Source: Rhodothermia bacterium (GTDB lineage: Bacteria > Bacteroidota > Rhodothermia > Balneolales > Balneolaceae). From it: DNA of 64,000 bases. The notes beneath the pieces are model-generated. The model saw only the letters and a list, made by a program, of their open reading frames with translations. It was not told the DNA's origin and searched no databases. This document shows, one piece after another, positions 8,391-15,268 of this stretch. The first letter of the stretch is position 1. Each line of letters opens with the position of its first letter. The DNA is taken from the NCBI GenBank assembly GCA_030427885.1, contig JAUICM010000008.1, forward strand, positions 1-64,000, written 5' to 3'. The position numbers were made by a program, and so were the translations under genes.

Positions 8391-8435
8391 GATTTAGTTT
8401 GCACAGAAAATAACAGAATAAATCAGATAGGGAAA
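8391..8435. repeat. 45-bp exact direct repeat, copy 1
   Basis: The 45 bases beginning GATTTAGTTTGCACAGAAAA and ending CAGATAGGGAAA are identical at 9547-9591 in the same orientation. Similarity stops abruptly on both sides, so this is a short recent duplication located upstream of the DUF1080 gene. Confidence 0.9.
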
Positions 8436-8582
8436 AGAGGAAATTCGATGTACGATGGACCGATTTGGGAATCCCGAATTAGAATAAGGTCTGTGGTGTT
8501 TATTTAGGCCCAGATCCCGGAACAAGCCTGCCTGCCTGCAGACAGGTCCGGGATGACGAACAGGGGGATTGTATTGGTGTTC

Positions 8583-8644
8583 GGGGTTGAAACCCCTCAC
8601 TTGTTAAAATACTGAGGTATTACACAAGAAGGGGATTTATCCCC
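8583..8644. repeat. 60-bp palindromic repeat family, copy 2
   Basis: The best-preserved copy. The outer arms GGGGTTGAAACCCCT and AAGGGGATTTATCCCC and the inner arms ACTTGTTAAAATAC and GTATTACACAAG pair around a TGAG loop, giving a nearly full-length hairpin. Each outer arm is itself a small inverted repeat (GGGG...CCCC). Other copies lie at 5377-5435 and 11098-11157. Confidence 0.8.
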
Positions 8645-8722
8645 GCCAGCTGCTATAAGAAGATATATTATGCCGATTATAGTTTTCGATGAAGATCGTT
8701 CTAAAATAAAAATCAAAGCCAT

Positions 8723-9100
8723 TTAGTAGGTTAGGTTTTCATGAATTGATAGAACCTTGATGGCAGTACAGGTGGCGACTTTTCTTGAGCCTTCAACGAA
8801 AAACCCCTTAACACCTTCCTTGATTCTTGTTGCATGAATTCCTCTTCGTCCCGTGTCGAGAATAAACATCAATGCGTAAGCATTATCGGGAATAGGCCCT
8901 TCCGGAAAGGGTTCTCCTTTTTCATCAATAGCTTCGGGATGTATCATACTGACTATAGCTGGGTCATCCCCATCATAGAGCCAATCCCACCGAATATGCT
9001 GGAAAGGAGGGGTTTTTCTACCACCTTCACTTGCAGGAATTAACTTGTAACTAACCAAGAAATCTGGTTTGAGTCCGCTTAGTTTCTCATAATTATCCAT
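8723..9100 (-). CDS. Hypothetical protein, 125 aa
   Basis: A soluble protein of unknown function starting MDNYEKLSGLKPDFLVSYKL. The middle is beta-rich with several Pro/Gly turns (GGRKTPPFQHIRWDW, EPFPEGPIPDNAYALMFIL) and the end contains a GRRGIHATRIKEGVKGFF segment. There is no signal peptide or membrane helix. Short size, isolation and repeat-rich surroundings resemble accessory or immunity-type genes, but no assignment is justified. Confidence 0.55.
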   Translation of the reverse strand: MDNYEKLSGLKPDFLVSYKLIPASEGGRKTPPFQHIRWDWLYDGDDPAIVSMIHPEAIDEKGEPFPEGPIPDNAYALMFILDTGRRGIHATRIKEGVKGFFVEGSRKVATCTAIKVLSIHENLTY

Positions 9101-9226
9101 GTTATTCCGAATATGATCTTATGTTGAAATTAAGGTTCCTTAGTTTCTATAAACTACCCATGATAAGTTCGAAGACTGAAGTATGAACTAGGATCAGTAT
9201 GAAACATTTTTTATGAAAATCAATAA

Positions 9227-9478
9227 TCAGATTATTGATTGATCCAATATGATCAATACCAGTATTGACAAAATAGTTAAAACAACAAACCCAATAAAAA
9301 TATTCAACAATCCGGTGACCGGGCCACCACTTAAACTATCAATTTTTGGTCGTTCATAAAATTCATTGAACGGGATGATTTTTTTATTACTTAAAACCCA
9401 GAGAAGACAAAAGAACAGCCATTTGGAAAATCCACCAAACAATTCCAGAATAATTAAGGGGAAGGTATTTCTAAACAT
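9227..9478 (-). CDS. Small membrane protein, 83 aa
   Basis: A hypothetical protein with two predicted membrane helices: residues 8-30 (LIILELFGGFSKWLFFCLLWVL) and 57-82 (GLLNIFIGFVVLTILSILVLIIL), separated by a polar loop with PKIDSLSGGP. No family is recognised. It stands alone on the minus strand in a repeat-rich region. Confidence 0.5.
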   Translation of the reverse strand: MFRNTFPLIILELFGGFSKWLFFCLLWVLSNKKIIPFNEFYERPKIDSLSGGPVTGLLNIFIGFVVLTILSILVLIILDQSII

Positions 9479-9546
9479 TGGTGGTATTACATTGGTTGAA
9501 CAACACTAGTTTTGTGATACGATTTCAATTTCATCAATCAGAGTCT

Positions 9547-9591
9547 GATTTAGTTTGCACAGAAAATAACAGAATAAATCAGATAGGGAAA
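9547..9591. repeat. 45-bp exact direct repeat, copy 2
   Basis: Identical over 45 bases to 8391-8435 in direct orientation. This copy has no gene start next to it, whereas the other precedes the DUF1080 gene by 12 bases, so this is probably the derived copy. Confidence 0.9.
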
Positions 9592-9645
9592 TGGAGAGAT
9601 TGTATTTCGATCTATATTTGCGATGTAGAAGTCTTCCCCTCCTTA

Positions 9646-9676
9646 GGAGGGGATTGAGGGGTGGGTTACAGGATTA
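9646..9676. repeat. GGAGGGGATTGAGGGG element, copy 2
   Basis: Matches 5301-5331 in 30 of 31 positions. Here the left arm is intact: CCCCTCC-TTA-GGAGGGG forms a 7-bp hairpin (9637-9653). Confidence 0.75.
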
Positions 9677-9710
9677 TGCGAAGTTTTTAAAAGCTTTTGT
9701 TAGATTTGTT

Positions 9711-9734
9711 GTTCTTTTGTGCCGACAAAAGAAC
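9711..9734. repeat. Inverted repeat GTTCTTTTGT/ACAAAAGAAC
   Basis: A perfect 10-bp inverted repeat around a GCCG loop, followed by CAAAAACTC. It resembles a common Bacteroidota intergenic palindrome; no function is known from the sequence. Confidence 0.6.
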
Positions 9735-10110
9735 CAAAAACTCCCGACTACGAATTCTTCACGGTATTGATTTCATTCAAGCTAAAAGTTTAAGAAACTT
9801 TTTTAACGCCTTCATTCCATCAATCTTTTTCCGCGAACAATTCTAAGGCCGGAAATTAAGGAAGCTCTACAAAGTCAATAAAAGAGGGTAGCTAAGAAAT
9901 ATGTTGATCTGATTACGAAGGTCTTCCTTCGTAATCCAATCCAGAAGCTCCAGCTTCTTGTAAAGTAAAGTGGAAGCAGGAGCTTCCGGGCTGCATTCCC
10001 AAGCGGAGCTAGGGAACGAGTTCAAGAAAATAGAAGAGGATGACTAAGAAAATCAAAAGCCCCACCTTCATTTCTTCCCCAGAAGCGGATTAAGGGGAGG
10101 GGCATCTTAA

Positions 10111-10983
10111 CTATGTATTCCTGACAGGTATCCACAATTCACAAGTTACCTCAGGCTGTGTCAGATCCTTATCTTTTATACTCAGTATCTCGGGCCCTTC
10201 AGACAGTTCATAATTTACAGATGGAAACCACTCGGAGTAAATACGTCCCCAGGTCTTCTGTAAGGTTTCAGGAAACGGGCCAACTATATTAAAGATCGCC
10301 CATGAAGTGGCGTTTACTTTTAAATGATCCCAATCCTCTGAGACTTCTTTGGTAGTGGCTACTGCGAGATAGTGATCAAGCATTCCTTTTTCTGACATTC
10401 GGTCTTCATCGAAATTTATGGATGCCTGAATAATACCCGATGGTTCAGAATCAGAGAGCTCTATTAGCTCAAAGATCTTTTCTTCATCCAGATGATCCCA
10501 CATTTTCTCGATCTCTGGGTTTACTCCCTCAAATTGAATAGGGACTCTTTTTCTTACGCCTGCAATATTAAATGAATCTTTTTCTTCGATACGATAGTCC
10601 ATTTCTGTTCCTCCTTGTATGGATAGATAAAAGGTCATCCGTGGCCAGCTTTTCAGAAAATGCTTGCCTTCTTTAACCTGAGAAGGATTTATACCATGCA
10701 TGGATTGAAACGCTCTTGAAAAAGCATCAGAAGAACTATAGCCGTAGATACGTGCTATTTCTTCAATCGTATTCTCAGGTTTCTGAAGTTGCTGAGCAGC
10801 CAGAGTTAATCTTCTTCTGCGGATGTATTCCGAAACAGGAACACCCGCGATAAAAGAAAACATCCTGCGAAAATGATATTCCGAACAGTGGGTCAAACGG
10901 GCAGCTTCCAGGATATCAATACTACCAGTGAGGTTATCTTCGATATACCTCATGGCAGAATTCATCTTTTCATGCCAGTCCAT
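10111..10983 (-). CDS. AraC-family regulator with GyrI-like effector domain
   Basis: A 290-residue transcription factor. The N-terminal AraC-type double helix-turn-helix (residues 1-105) shows LEAARLTHCSEYHFRRMFSFIAGVPVSEYIRRRRL and IEEIARIYGYSSSDAFSRAFQSMHGINPSQ. Residues 130-290 form a GyrI-like/AraC effector-binding domain (YRIEEKDSFNIAGVRKRVP ... VTCELWIPV). Such proteins, like Rob/SoxS relatives, sense small hydrophobic ligands and often control drug-efflux or stress genes. The ATG at 10983 is preferred because AAAGGAAAT lies about 8 bases upstream; a frame open to 11046 lacks this. No adjacent target gene is obvious. Confidence 0.9.
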   Translation of the reverse strand: MDWHEKMNSAMRYIEDNLTGSIDILEAARLTHCSEYHFRRMFSFIAGVPVSEYIRRRRLTLAAQQLQKPENTIEEIARIYGYSSSDAFSRAFQSMHGINPSQVKEGKHFLKSWPRMTFYLSIQGGTEMDYRIEEKDSFNIAGVRKRVPIQFEGVNPEIEKMWDHLDEEKIFELIELSDSEPSGIIQASINFDEDRMSEKGMLDHYLAVATTKEVSEDWDHLKVNATSWAIFNIVGPFPETLQKTWGRIYSEWFPSVNYELSEGPEILSIKDKDLTQPEVTCELWIPVRNT

Positions 10984-11097
10984 ACGGATTTCCTTTTGGT
11001 GATTATTTGGAGAACAAAAATAGGGGAATTGCACCCTGCAACTCATGCACCATAATATCGGATAGGAGGGAAAAATGCGGGGCTAAATCTGGTTTTT

Positions 11098-11157
11098 GGG
11101 TTGAAACCATTCACTTGTAAAAATGATGAGGTATTAAGCAAGGAGGGAATTTATCCC
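11098..11157. repeat. 60-bp palindromic repeat family, copy 3
   Basis: Contains GGGTTGAAACC, CACTTGTAAAAATGATGAGGTATT and AGGAGGGAATTTATCCC, matching the copies at 5377-5435 and 8583-8644. It lies directly downstream of the small membrane-protein gene at 11177-11530, where it may also serve as a transcript end. Confidence 0.75.
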
Positions 11158-11176
11158 AGCAAAGCTACATCAAAAG

Positions 11177-11530
11177 TTAGTTTGAAGTGCTTGTTGGTTT
11201 CATCTTTTCAAACTTGACTAAATACATAGATGAAACAATTGGAATAATGAGAAAGAATAGTCTGAATTTATACAGTAACTCTTCACTAATGCTGACTAAG
11301 TCCGGAAGAAAAATGTACAAAGTAGCCAATATCAATACAGTTAATCCAAGTCCCCATTTCCTTAAAAAAATAAGTACAACACCCTCAATTATTACACTGA
11401 TGCCCCACAAGGCGAATATTATAGAAACGAAAGCATTAACACTTGTCTCATTTGTTTCAAAACTAACTATAAAAAGAGTAAGTGTAAGAGTAATGTATCC
11501 AAGAATTACTTTTTTTCTAGGTAAGTTCAT
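11177..11530 (-). CDS. Cassette-like small membrane protein, 117 aa
   Basis: A hypothetical integral membrane protein with four predicted helices (about residues 8-25, 32-54, 58-76 and 88-104) and a polar, Ser/Thr-rich C-terminal tail. No family is recognised. Its ATG lies 9 bases after the GTT of an attC-like element (11534-11650), an arrangement typical of integron gene cassettes. It is the first of three small minus-strand genes with this layout; their lower GC than neighbouring genes is consistent with transfer. Confidence 0.6.
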   Translation of the reverse strand: MNLPRKKVILGYITLTLTLFIVSFETNETSVNAFVSIIFALWGISVIIEGVVLIFLRKWGLGLTVLILATLYIFLPDLVSISEELLYKFRLFFLIIPIVSSMYLVKFEKMKPTSTSN

Positions 11531-11533
11531 ATT

Positions 11534-11650
11534 GCAACTAACGACCCGGCGTTTAATTGGCGAGTCTTGAGGTTAAAATTAAGGCACCGAACCCCTCGTC
11601 CGAAGCCTGCGCTGAACTCGATTCAGTATCCGCTTGAGATGCTTGATAGT
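11534..11650 (-). other. attC-like recombination site A
   Basis: On the minus strand the element runs from ATCAAGCATCTCAAGCGG to AAACGCCGGGTCGTTAGTTGC. The right end shares an exact 18-bp block (plus strand TAACGACCCGGCGTTTAA, 11539-11556) with the element at 12084-12213. An inner CGAGT/ACTCG stem and the CAAG motif fit an imperfect attC-style hairpin, but the left end is degenerate. It separates two small cassette-like genes. Confidence 0.45.
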
Positions 11651-11654
11651 AGTA

Positions 11655-12077
11655 TTATTCTTCTCTTCTCCAGCGATAATCGCATTTTGAACAATGGTAA
11701 ATATACTTACCCACCGAAAAAGGAACTCCAAGAGTAATTATAAATATTAGTCCAAGGATTATAGATTTTTCTTGAAAGATATTTGGACTTTCACATCTAG
11801 GACAAACTAAATCAGAAGTATCATTTTCGATATCAAAGATCTTATCAACGTCTGCCTCATTATTAATGTCATATGAGATGACTTCAGATCCTTTTTCAAA
11901 ATCATCTTTATGAATGAAGATTTTGATTCCACCTACAGCTAAGGCATAATGTGGCATAAGGTTAGACATGTTGCTATCTCGCATGTAAACACGAAGCTCT
12001 TCATCTTGTAATCTAGCAAGGTCGATTTCAGCATCGATAGGGTTATTGTAAGTTCTAAGAATGGTAAAATTTTCCAA
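11655..12077 (-). CDS. DUF2007-type protein with zinc-ribbon and membrane helix
   Basis: About 140 residues. The N-terminal part (ENFTILRTYNNPIDAEIDLARLQDEEL ... YALAVGGIKIFIHKDDFEKG) matches the DUF2007 putative signal-transducing domain. It is followed by a zinc-ribbon half CPRCESP, a membrane helix (SIILGLIFIITLGVPFSVG) and a second Cys pair CSKCDYRW, so the ribbon is split by the helix. The frame is open upstream to 12161, but that part is the translated attC-like site and does not resemble the family. The TTG at 12077, 12 bases after its GTT, is therefore preferred. It is the second cassette-like gene. Confidence 0.65.
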   Translation of the reverse strand: MENFTILRTYNNPIDAEIDLARLQDEELRVYMRDSNMSNLMPHYALAVGGIKIFIHKDDFEKGSEVISYDINNEADVDKIFDIENDTSDLVCPRCESPNIFQEKSIILGLIFIITLGVPFSVGKYIYHCSKCDYRWRREE

Positions 12078-12083
12078 GTAAAT

Positions 12084-12213
12084 GCTATTAACGACCCGGC
12101 GTTTAAGCGGCGCAGGTTCTCGGTTTTTGTTGAAGTAACTGAATAATTTTATTGCTAACAAGCTTTCCAGCGAACCCTACCTGCGTCAGCCTTGAAACGC
12201 TTATTAGCAGTAC
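12084..12213 (-). other. attC-like recombination site B
   Basis: The clearest site. On the minus strand the left end is GCTAATAAGCGTTTCAAGG followed by CTGACGCAGG; the right end is CCTGCGCCGCTTAAACGC followed by CGGGTCGTTAATAGC. The ends pair into an imperfect hairpin, GCGTTT(C)AAG...CGCAGG against CCTGCG...AAACGC, with unpaired bases on one side as in integron attC sites. The roughly 130-bp length fits the upper attC range. It lies between two small minus-strand genes and its right end is 6 bases from a likely start codon. Confidence 0.55.
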
Positions 12214-12227
12214 AGTTTTGGTTTGAG

Positions 12228-12881
12228 TTACTGTTCTATTTTTAAAGTATCTGTCCAAAATTCAGTTGAATCTTTGAATTGGTCAATTGTACTTAAATAA
12301 AATTCTTTTTTGTCGCTATTGAATTCAACATCAAGCCTATTTTTATAAACTGCTCGGCCAAAATATTCTTTCGTTTCTACTTCCCATTCCAATATTGGCA
12401 GCCAAGGAAGGGTTTTGCTTATCTCGACTCTTTTCCCACGATAATCTGCAATGGCATTACCAAGGGATGTCTCTTTATAAATGAAACCGTTATCAAACCA
12501 AGTTTCCGTATCAGTTTGATATTCTCCGATTGTCAGCCCAATTCCTAAAATCCCTACAGTCCCTAATAGATAGCCTAAGCCAAAAATTAAAACCATTCCG
12601 AATACTGCCAAAGACTTGAATGCTTTGGTGTTATTATAAAATACCCACCAAAGAAAAATTGAAATTAGGAGATATGGAATCGTAAAGAATAGCCAGTCTA
12701 ATTCTGTTGAGGTAGTAGAGACATTAACTAAATAACCAATGACTGCAGTGATGGAGATTCCAGTTACAGTGCCTATAATTCTATTTCTGATAACCTCATT
12801 AGGCTTTGTAAATCGGAAAAGTAGGAACCCAAGAATTGGATATGTCCAAATAGCGACAAGAATTATTATGAATTCAGACAT
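12228..12881 (-). CDS. Cassette-like membrane protein, 217 aa
   Basis: A hypothetical protein with four to five predicted membrane helices in residues 1-125 (FIIILVAIWTYPILGFLLF, ISITAVIGYLV, WLFFTIPYLLISIFLWWVF, LAVFGMVLIFGLGYLLGTVGILGIGL) and a soluble C-terminal beta-rich domain of about 90 residues (TETWFDNGFIYKETSLGN ... EFYLSTIDQFKDSTEFW). No family is recognised. The ATG at 12881 follows the GTTAGC end of the 41-bp module at 12901-12941, and attC-like site B starts right after its stop, so it has boundary elements on both sides. Confidence 0.6.
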   Translation of the reverse strand: MSEFIIILVAIWTYPILGFLLFRFTKPNEVIRNRIIGTVTGISITAVIGYLVNVSTTSTELDWLFFTIPYLLISIFLWWVFYNNTKAFKSLAVFGMVLIFGLGYLLGTVGILGIGLTIGEYQTDTETWFDNGFIYKETSLGNAIADYRGKRVEISKTLPWLPILEWEVETKEYFGRAVYKNRLDVEFNSDKKEFYLSTIDQFKDSTEFWTDTLKIEQ

Positions 12882-12900
12882 ATTTCAGGTTTTAAGTACT

Positions 12901-12941
12901 GCTAACATACTATTAGGCGAACGAGTATTCGTATAAACTCC
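12901..12941 (-). repeat. 41-bp cassette-boundary module, copy 2
   Basis: The partner of 115-155. Flanks GCTAACATACTATTA and GTATAAACTCC are identical, and the centre is CGAA-(6 nt)-TTCG. It ends about 20 bases upstream of the start at 12881, the same arrangement as at the left edge of the window. Confidence 0.55.
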
Positions 12942-13015
12942 CATGTGAGGTATTATCCGAACAAGTCTGGTGTTTTCAGAGAGTAAGGGCTTGAGAGTAA
13001 AACAGCAATACTAAA

Positions 13016-13119
13016 GTCATTGTGAGGAGCAAAAGGTTATTGAATGAGAAATAATAGCATTCGACGAAGCAATCTCGAGAATAGGTGAGGGGCGTTGTTA
13101 ATGAGATCACGTCGTCGAT
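13016..13119. repeat. GTCATTGTGAG/CGAAGCAATCTC repeat, copy 1
   Basis: Starts GTCATTGTGAGGAGCAAAAG and includes TTGAATGAGAAATAATAG and TTCGACGAAGCAATCTC. It is alignable along its length with 13206-13312. GTCATTGCGAG...GAAGCAATCTC is a common bacterial intergenic REP-like pattern. Confidence 0.75.
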
Positions 13120-13205
13120 GAATAAAGAAGCAAGTACCAACCCAAGCCTCCTCGTGATGACGAAGTTCTTTATTTGAAGATATCATACCATACCTCATTA
13201 ATATG

Positions 13206-13312
13206 GTCATTGCGAGAAGCAAAAGGTTTTTGAATGAGAAATGGTAGTATTCGACGAAGCAATCTCAGGGAATAGGTGTGGAGCCTTATTTGGGAAATCA
13301 CATCGTGTTGGA
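13206..13312. repeat. GTCATTGCGAG/CGAAGCAATCTC repeat, copy 2
   Basis: The same unit as 13016-13119 in direct orientation. The first 70 bases are highly similar and the remainder (AAATCACATCGTGTTGG) is more diverged. Confidence 0.75.
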
Positions 13313-13334
13313 CGGAAAGTACTAAAGAAAAATG

Positions 13335-13398
13335 CGATGTACGATGGACCGAAATGCAATGGACCGAATTGGTCGGCCGGTCCATCGAACACCGGTCA
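13335..13398. repeat. GATGGACCGA / CGGTCCATCG palindromic block
   Basis: Contains the exact 18-mer CGATGTACGATGGACCGA also found at 8446-8463, a second ATGGACCGAATTGG, then CGGCCGGTCCATCGAACACCGG. The GGACCG and CGGTCC units can pair. The same CGGTCCAT octamer forms a tandem array at 49449-49488. Confidence 0.7.
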
Positions 13399-13406
13399 TT
13401 CGTGTT

Positions 13407-14066
13407 TCAACCTGGCCGTGCAACTACCACCAGAAACTCTGAGGCAAAAGACTCTCCCAGTATCTCAACTTTCTGCTGCTCTGTTACTTCAATACATTTC
13501 AACACTTGAAATTGATTCTTCTCCAGCAACATGGTCAGATCTTCCCGTTCATAATGGGTGAAGTTGTATTTCGTAGTGGGATATTTCTTCAGGCAATGTC
13601 CGGGCCGTATTGTAATGACCAGCTTACCATCCGGCTTCAATACTTTCATGAATTCACTCAGCGTGGTTGAAGGATCATCCCAGAAGTAAAGGGTGTTTAC
13701 GGTGAAGAGGGTGTCAATGGAGTGAAATTCAAAGGGAAGCTCATCAGCAGTAGTTTTCACAAACCGGGCATTGCCTTTAGTGACGAATTCAGCGTTCAGT
13801 GTTGAGGCTGCATTCACCATGTCTTCGGAGTAATCACATCCGGTGTAATTCACGTTTTCAGCCCGGGATAAGATCTCTTTCACAAAAAAGCCATTGCCCA
13901 TCCCGATTTCTACGATCTGCTGATGGTCCTGAATGTCAAGGGCATCGATGGTAGCCATGTTCATCTCCCGGTTGCCTTCGTTCATACGGGTTGCGACGTC
14001 AGCGCCCATTTCGCCGTTCGGCTTTCGTAATTGTGCGGCTATTTCTTTTAAAAGGTCTTCTTCCAT
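13407..14066 (-). CDS. Class I SAM-dependent methyltransferase
   Basis: A 219-residue Rossmann-fold methyltransferase. Motif I is VEIGMGNGFFV (residues 49-59), an acidic motif II lies in YTGCDYSEDMV, motif IV is DTLFTVNTLYFW and post-motif LKPDGKLVITIRPG is clear. It resembles UbiE/COQ5-like small-molecule methyltransferases, but the substrate is unknown. The start ATG overlaps the stop of the upstream esterase gene (TAATG), indicating translational coupling; an in-frame TTG at 14072 is less likely. Confidence 0.88.
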   Translation of the reverse strand: MEEDLLKEIAAQLRKPNGEMGADVATRMNEGNREMNMATIDALDIQDHQQIVEIGMGNGFFVKEILSRAENVNYTGCDYSEDMVNAASTLNAEFVTKGNARFVKTTADELPFEFHSIDTLFTVNTLYFWDDPSTTLSEFMKVLKPDGKLVITIRPGHCLKKYPTTKYNFTHYEREDLTMLLEKNQFQVLKCIEVTEQQKVEILGESFASEFLVVVARPG

Positions 14067-15151
14067 TACCAACCCATTTTTTCTTCAATGAAGGGGATCA
14101 GATTTTCTGCGATCTCGACCTGCTCCTCAACTTTTGGATGACCAGGCGTATCTTTGAACGGAGTAAACTTATAGTATATGTTATCGTCATTCAAGGATTC
14201 CACGGCTGCAATAACATAACCGGGCCACTCAGAACCTTCGCGGGTAATATCCATATTTCCAAGGGTGCTGATGATCGTGGCATCAGGGTACACCGAGCGG
14301 ACATTTTTCAGAAAATCACTGTAGGCACTGATGATCTCATCTTTCGCAGGCTTGGTTGTTCCAAAAAAGTGTTTGAAAGAAGGGTGATCCGGCAAATTCA
14401 CCAGCCATGAGTCGTTCTGAAATAAATTCACGATAACGAGATCGGGCTGATACTGATCAAAATCCCAGGTACTGGTGGAATCCAAAGGATCGGTGTTGTC
14501 CCAGATGTCCGGCATAATGGTGGGGAACCAGCTGATGGTGATCCCGATGCCGCTTTTACAGGTGCAGTGTTGTTCAGCATCAAAATGATCGGAGATCAGA
14601 TTGGCATACGATTCATAGTAGTTGGTGTAAATGCTGTCAGAGCGGTCACCATTGTAGTCATTGGTGGAGTAACCAGCGGTGATAGAATCTCCAAAGTACT
14701 CGATCTTGCGTGTTTTCTTTGGTGAGGGAGTAAGGGGCGTTCCACCGGGATCGAGGTCAAAGCCATAAAACCAGGAATAGCCACGATCATATTCGGTGCG
14801 TTTGAATAGTTGTATCGTGTGTTTTCCTTCAGCCAGGCCGGAAGCCAATTCATACAATGCTGCAACAGTATCAGGCCTGATCATTCCACTTAGTTCACCA
14901 TCAACGATCACATTGTAATAGTTATCTCCACGTTCTTCTTTCATTTTGGCACTAATTCCGGTCCCTTCAAAATTGAGGGTGATGGTAGTGCCCGACCAAT
15001 ACAACTCAGCCCGTTCAGAGCTTGCGGTATCGATACGACCTTCATACATGATGGAGGTTGAATTGAATGGTATAAAGGTTTCCGCAGTAGTTTTACACCC
15101 GGATATAATGAAGGCAGCGAAGAGGCTCAGAAACAAGAAATATCGTGACAT
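14066..15151 (-). CDS. CE2-type SGNH esterase lipoprotein
   Basis: A 361-residue lipoprotein (lipobox IISGC, Cys19). An N-terminal beta-sandwich (residues 35-140, with the SGTTITLNFEGTGISA strand region) precedes an SGNH hydrolase domain starting at IEYFGDSITAGY (block I serine) and ending with a GHPKVEEQ block carrying the catalytic His. This two-domain order is that of carbohydrate esterase family 2, which deacetylates xylan or mannan side groups. It is coupled to a methyltransferase gene by a TAATG overlap. Role in plant or algal polysaccharide degradation is inferred from the family and from GH43/GH51 elsewhere in the window. Confidence 0.87.
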   Translation of the reverse strand: MSRYFLFLSLFAAFIISGCKTTAETFIPFNSTSIMYEGRIDTASSERAELYWSGTTITLNFEGTGISAKMKEERGDNYYNVIVDGELSGMIRPDTVAALYELASGLAEGKHTIQLFKRTEYDRGYSWFYGFDLDPGGTPLTPSPKKTRKIEYFGDSITAGYSTNDYNGDRSDSIYTNYYESYANLISDHFDAEQHCTCKSGIGITISWFPTIMPDIWDNTDPLDSTSTWDFDQYQPDLVIVNLFQNDSWLVNLPDHPSFKHFFGTTKPAKDEIISAYSDFLKNVRSVYPDATIISTLGNMDITREGSEWPGYVIAAVESLNDDNIYYKFTPFKDTPGHPKVEEQVEIAENLIPFIEEKMGW

Positions 15152-15268
15152 AGATTGATTGATTATTTAGAGTGTCAATCTAAAAATTTAAAAGTACTTT
15201 CGGAGGTTGTGTTTTCGAATAAAAAACTCTTCATTTGTGATAACCATAACCTAAATCAAAAGGCTGTC

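Larger units (their letters stand above)
8379..8722. other. Repeat-rich intergenic region
   Basis: No gene was recognised. It contains a 45-bp sequence exactly repeated at 9547-9591, an 18-bp CGATGTACGATGGACCGA motif (8446-8463) exactly repeated at 13335-13352, a REP-like arm with CCTGCCTGCC and GACAGG (8528-8555) and the best copy of the 60-bp palindrome (8583-8644). Confidence 0.6.
9479..10110. other. 632-bp gene-free stretch full of dispersed repeats
   Basis: No coding frame is convincing. The stretch holds the second copy of the 45-bp duplication (9547-9591), the GGAGGGGATTGAGGGG element (9646-9676), an inverted repeat around GTTCTTTTGT-GCCG-ACAAAAGAAC (9711-9734), paired ACGAAGG/CCTTCGT arms (9915-9935), an AGGAGCTTCC / GGAGCTAGGGAACGAG block (9975-10020) and a hairpin of CCCCACC and GGGGAGGGGC (10060-10106). 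It reads as a stack of intergenic repeat units. Confidence 0.6.
12882..13406. other. Repeat-rich gene-free region
   Basis: No convincing gene. It contains the 41-bp module, two copies of a GTCATTGnGAG...CGACGAAGCAATCTC palindromic repeat (13016-13119 and 13206-13312), and a GGACCG/CGGTCC-rich block (13335-13398) related to repeats at 8446 and 49449. Confidence 0.6.

Noticed and set aside
13037-13392. Several 60-70 codon minus-strand frames
   Set aside because: They are translations of the GTCATTGCGAG and GGACCG repeats; their similarity to each other reflects the DNA repeats.
13241-13561. 106-codon plus-strand frame
   Set aside because: It runs antisense into the methyltransferase gene and starts in a repeat.
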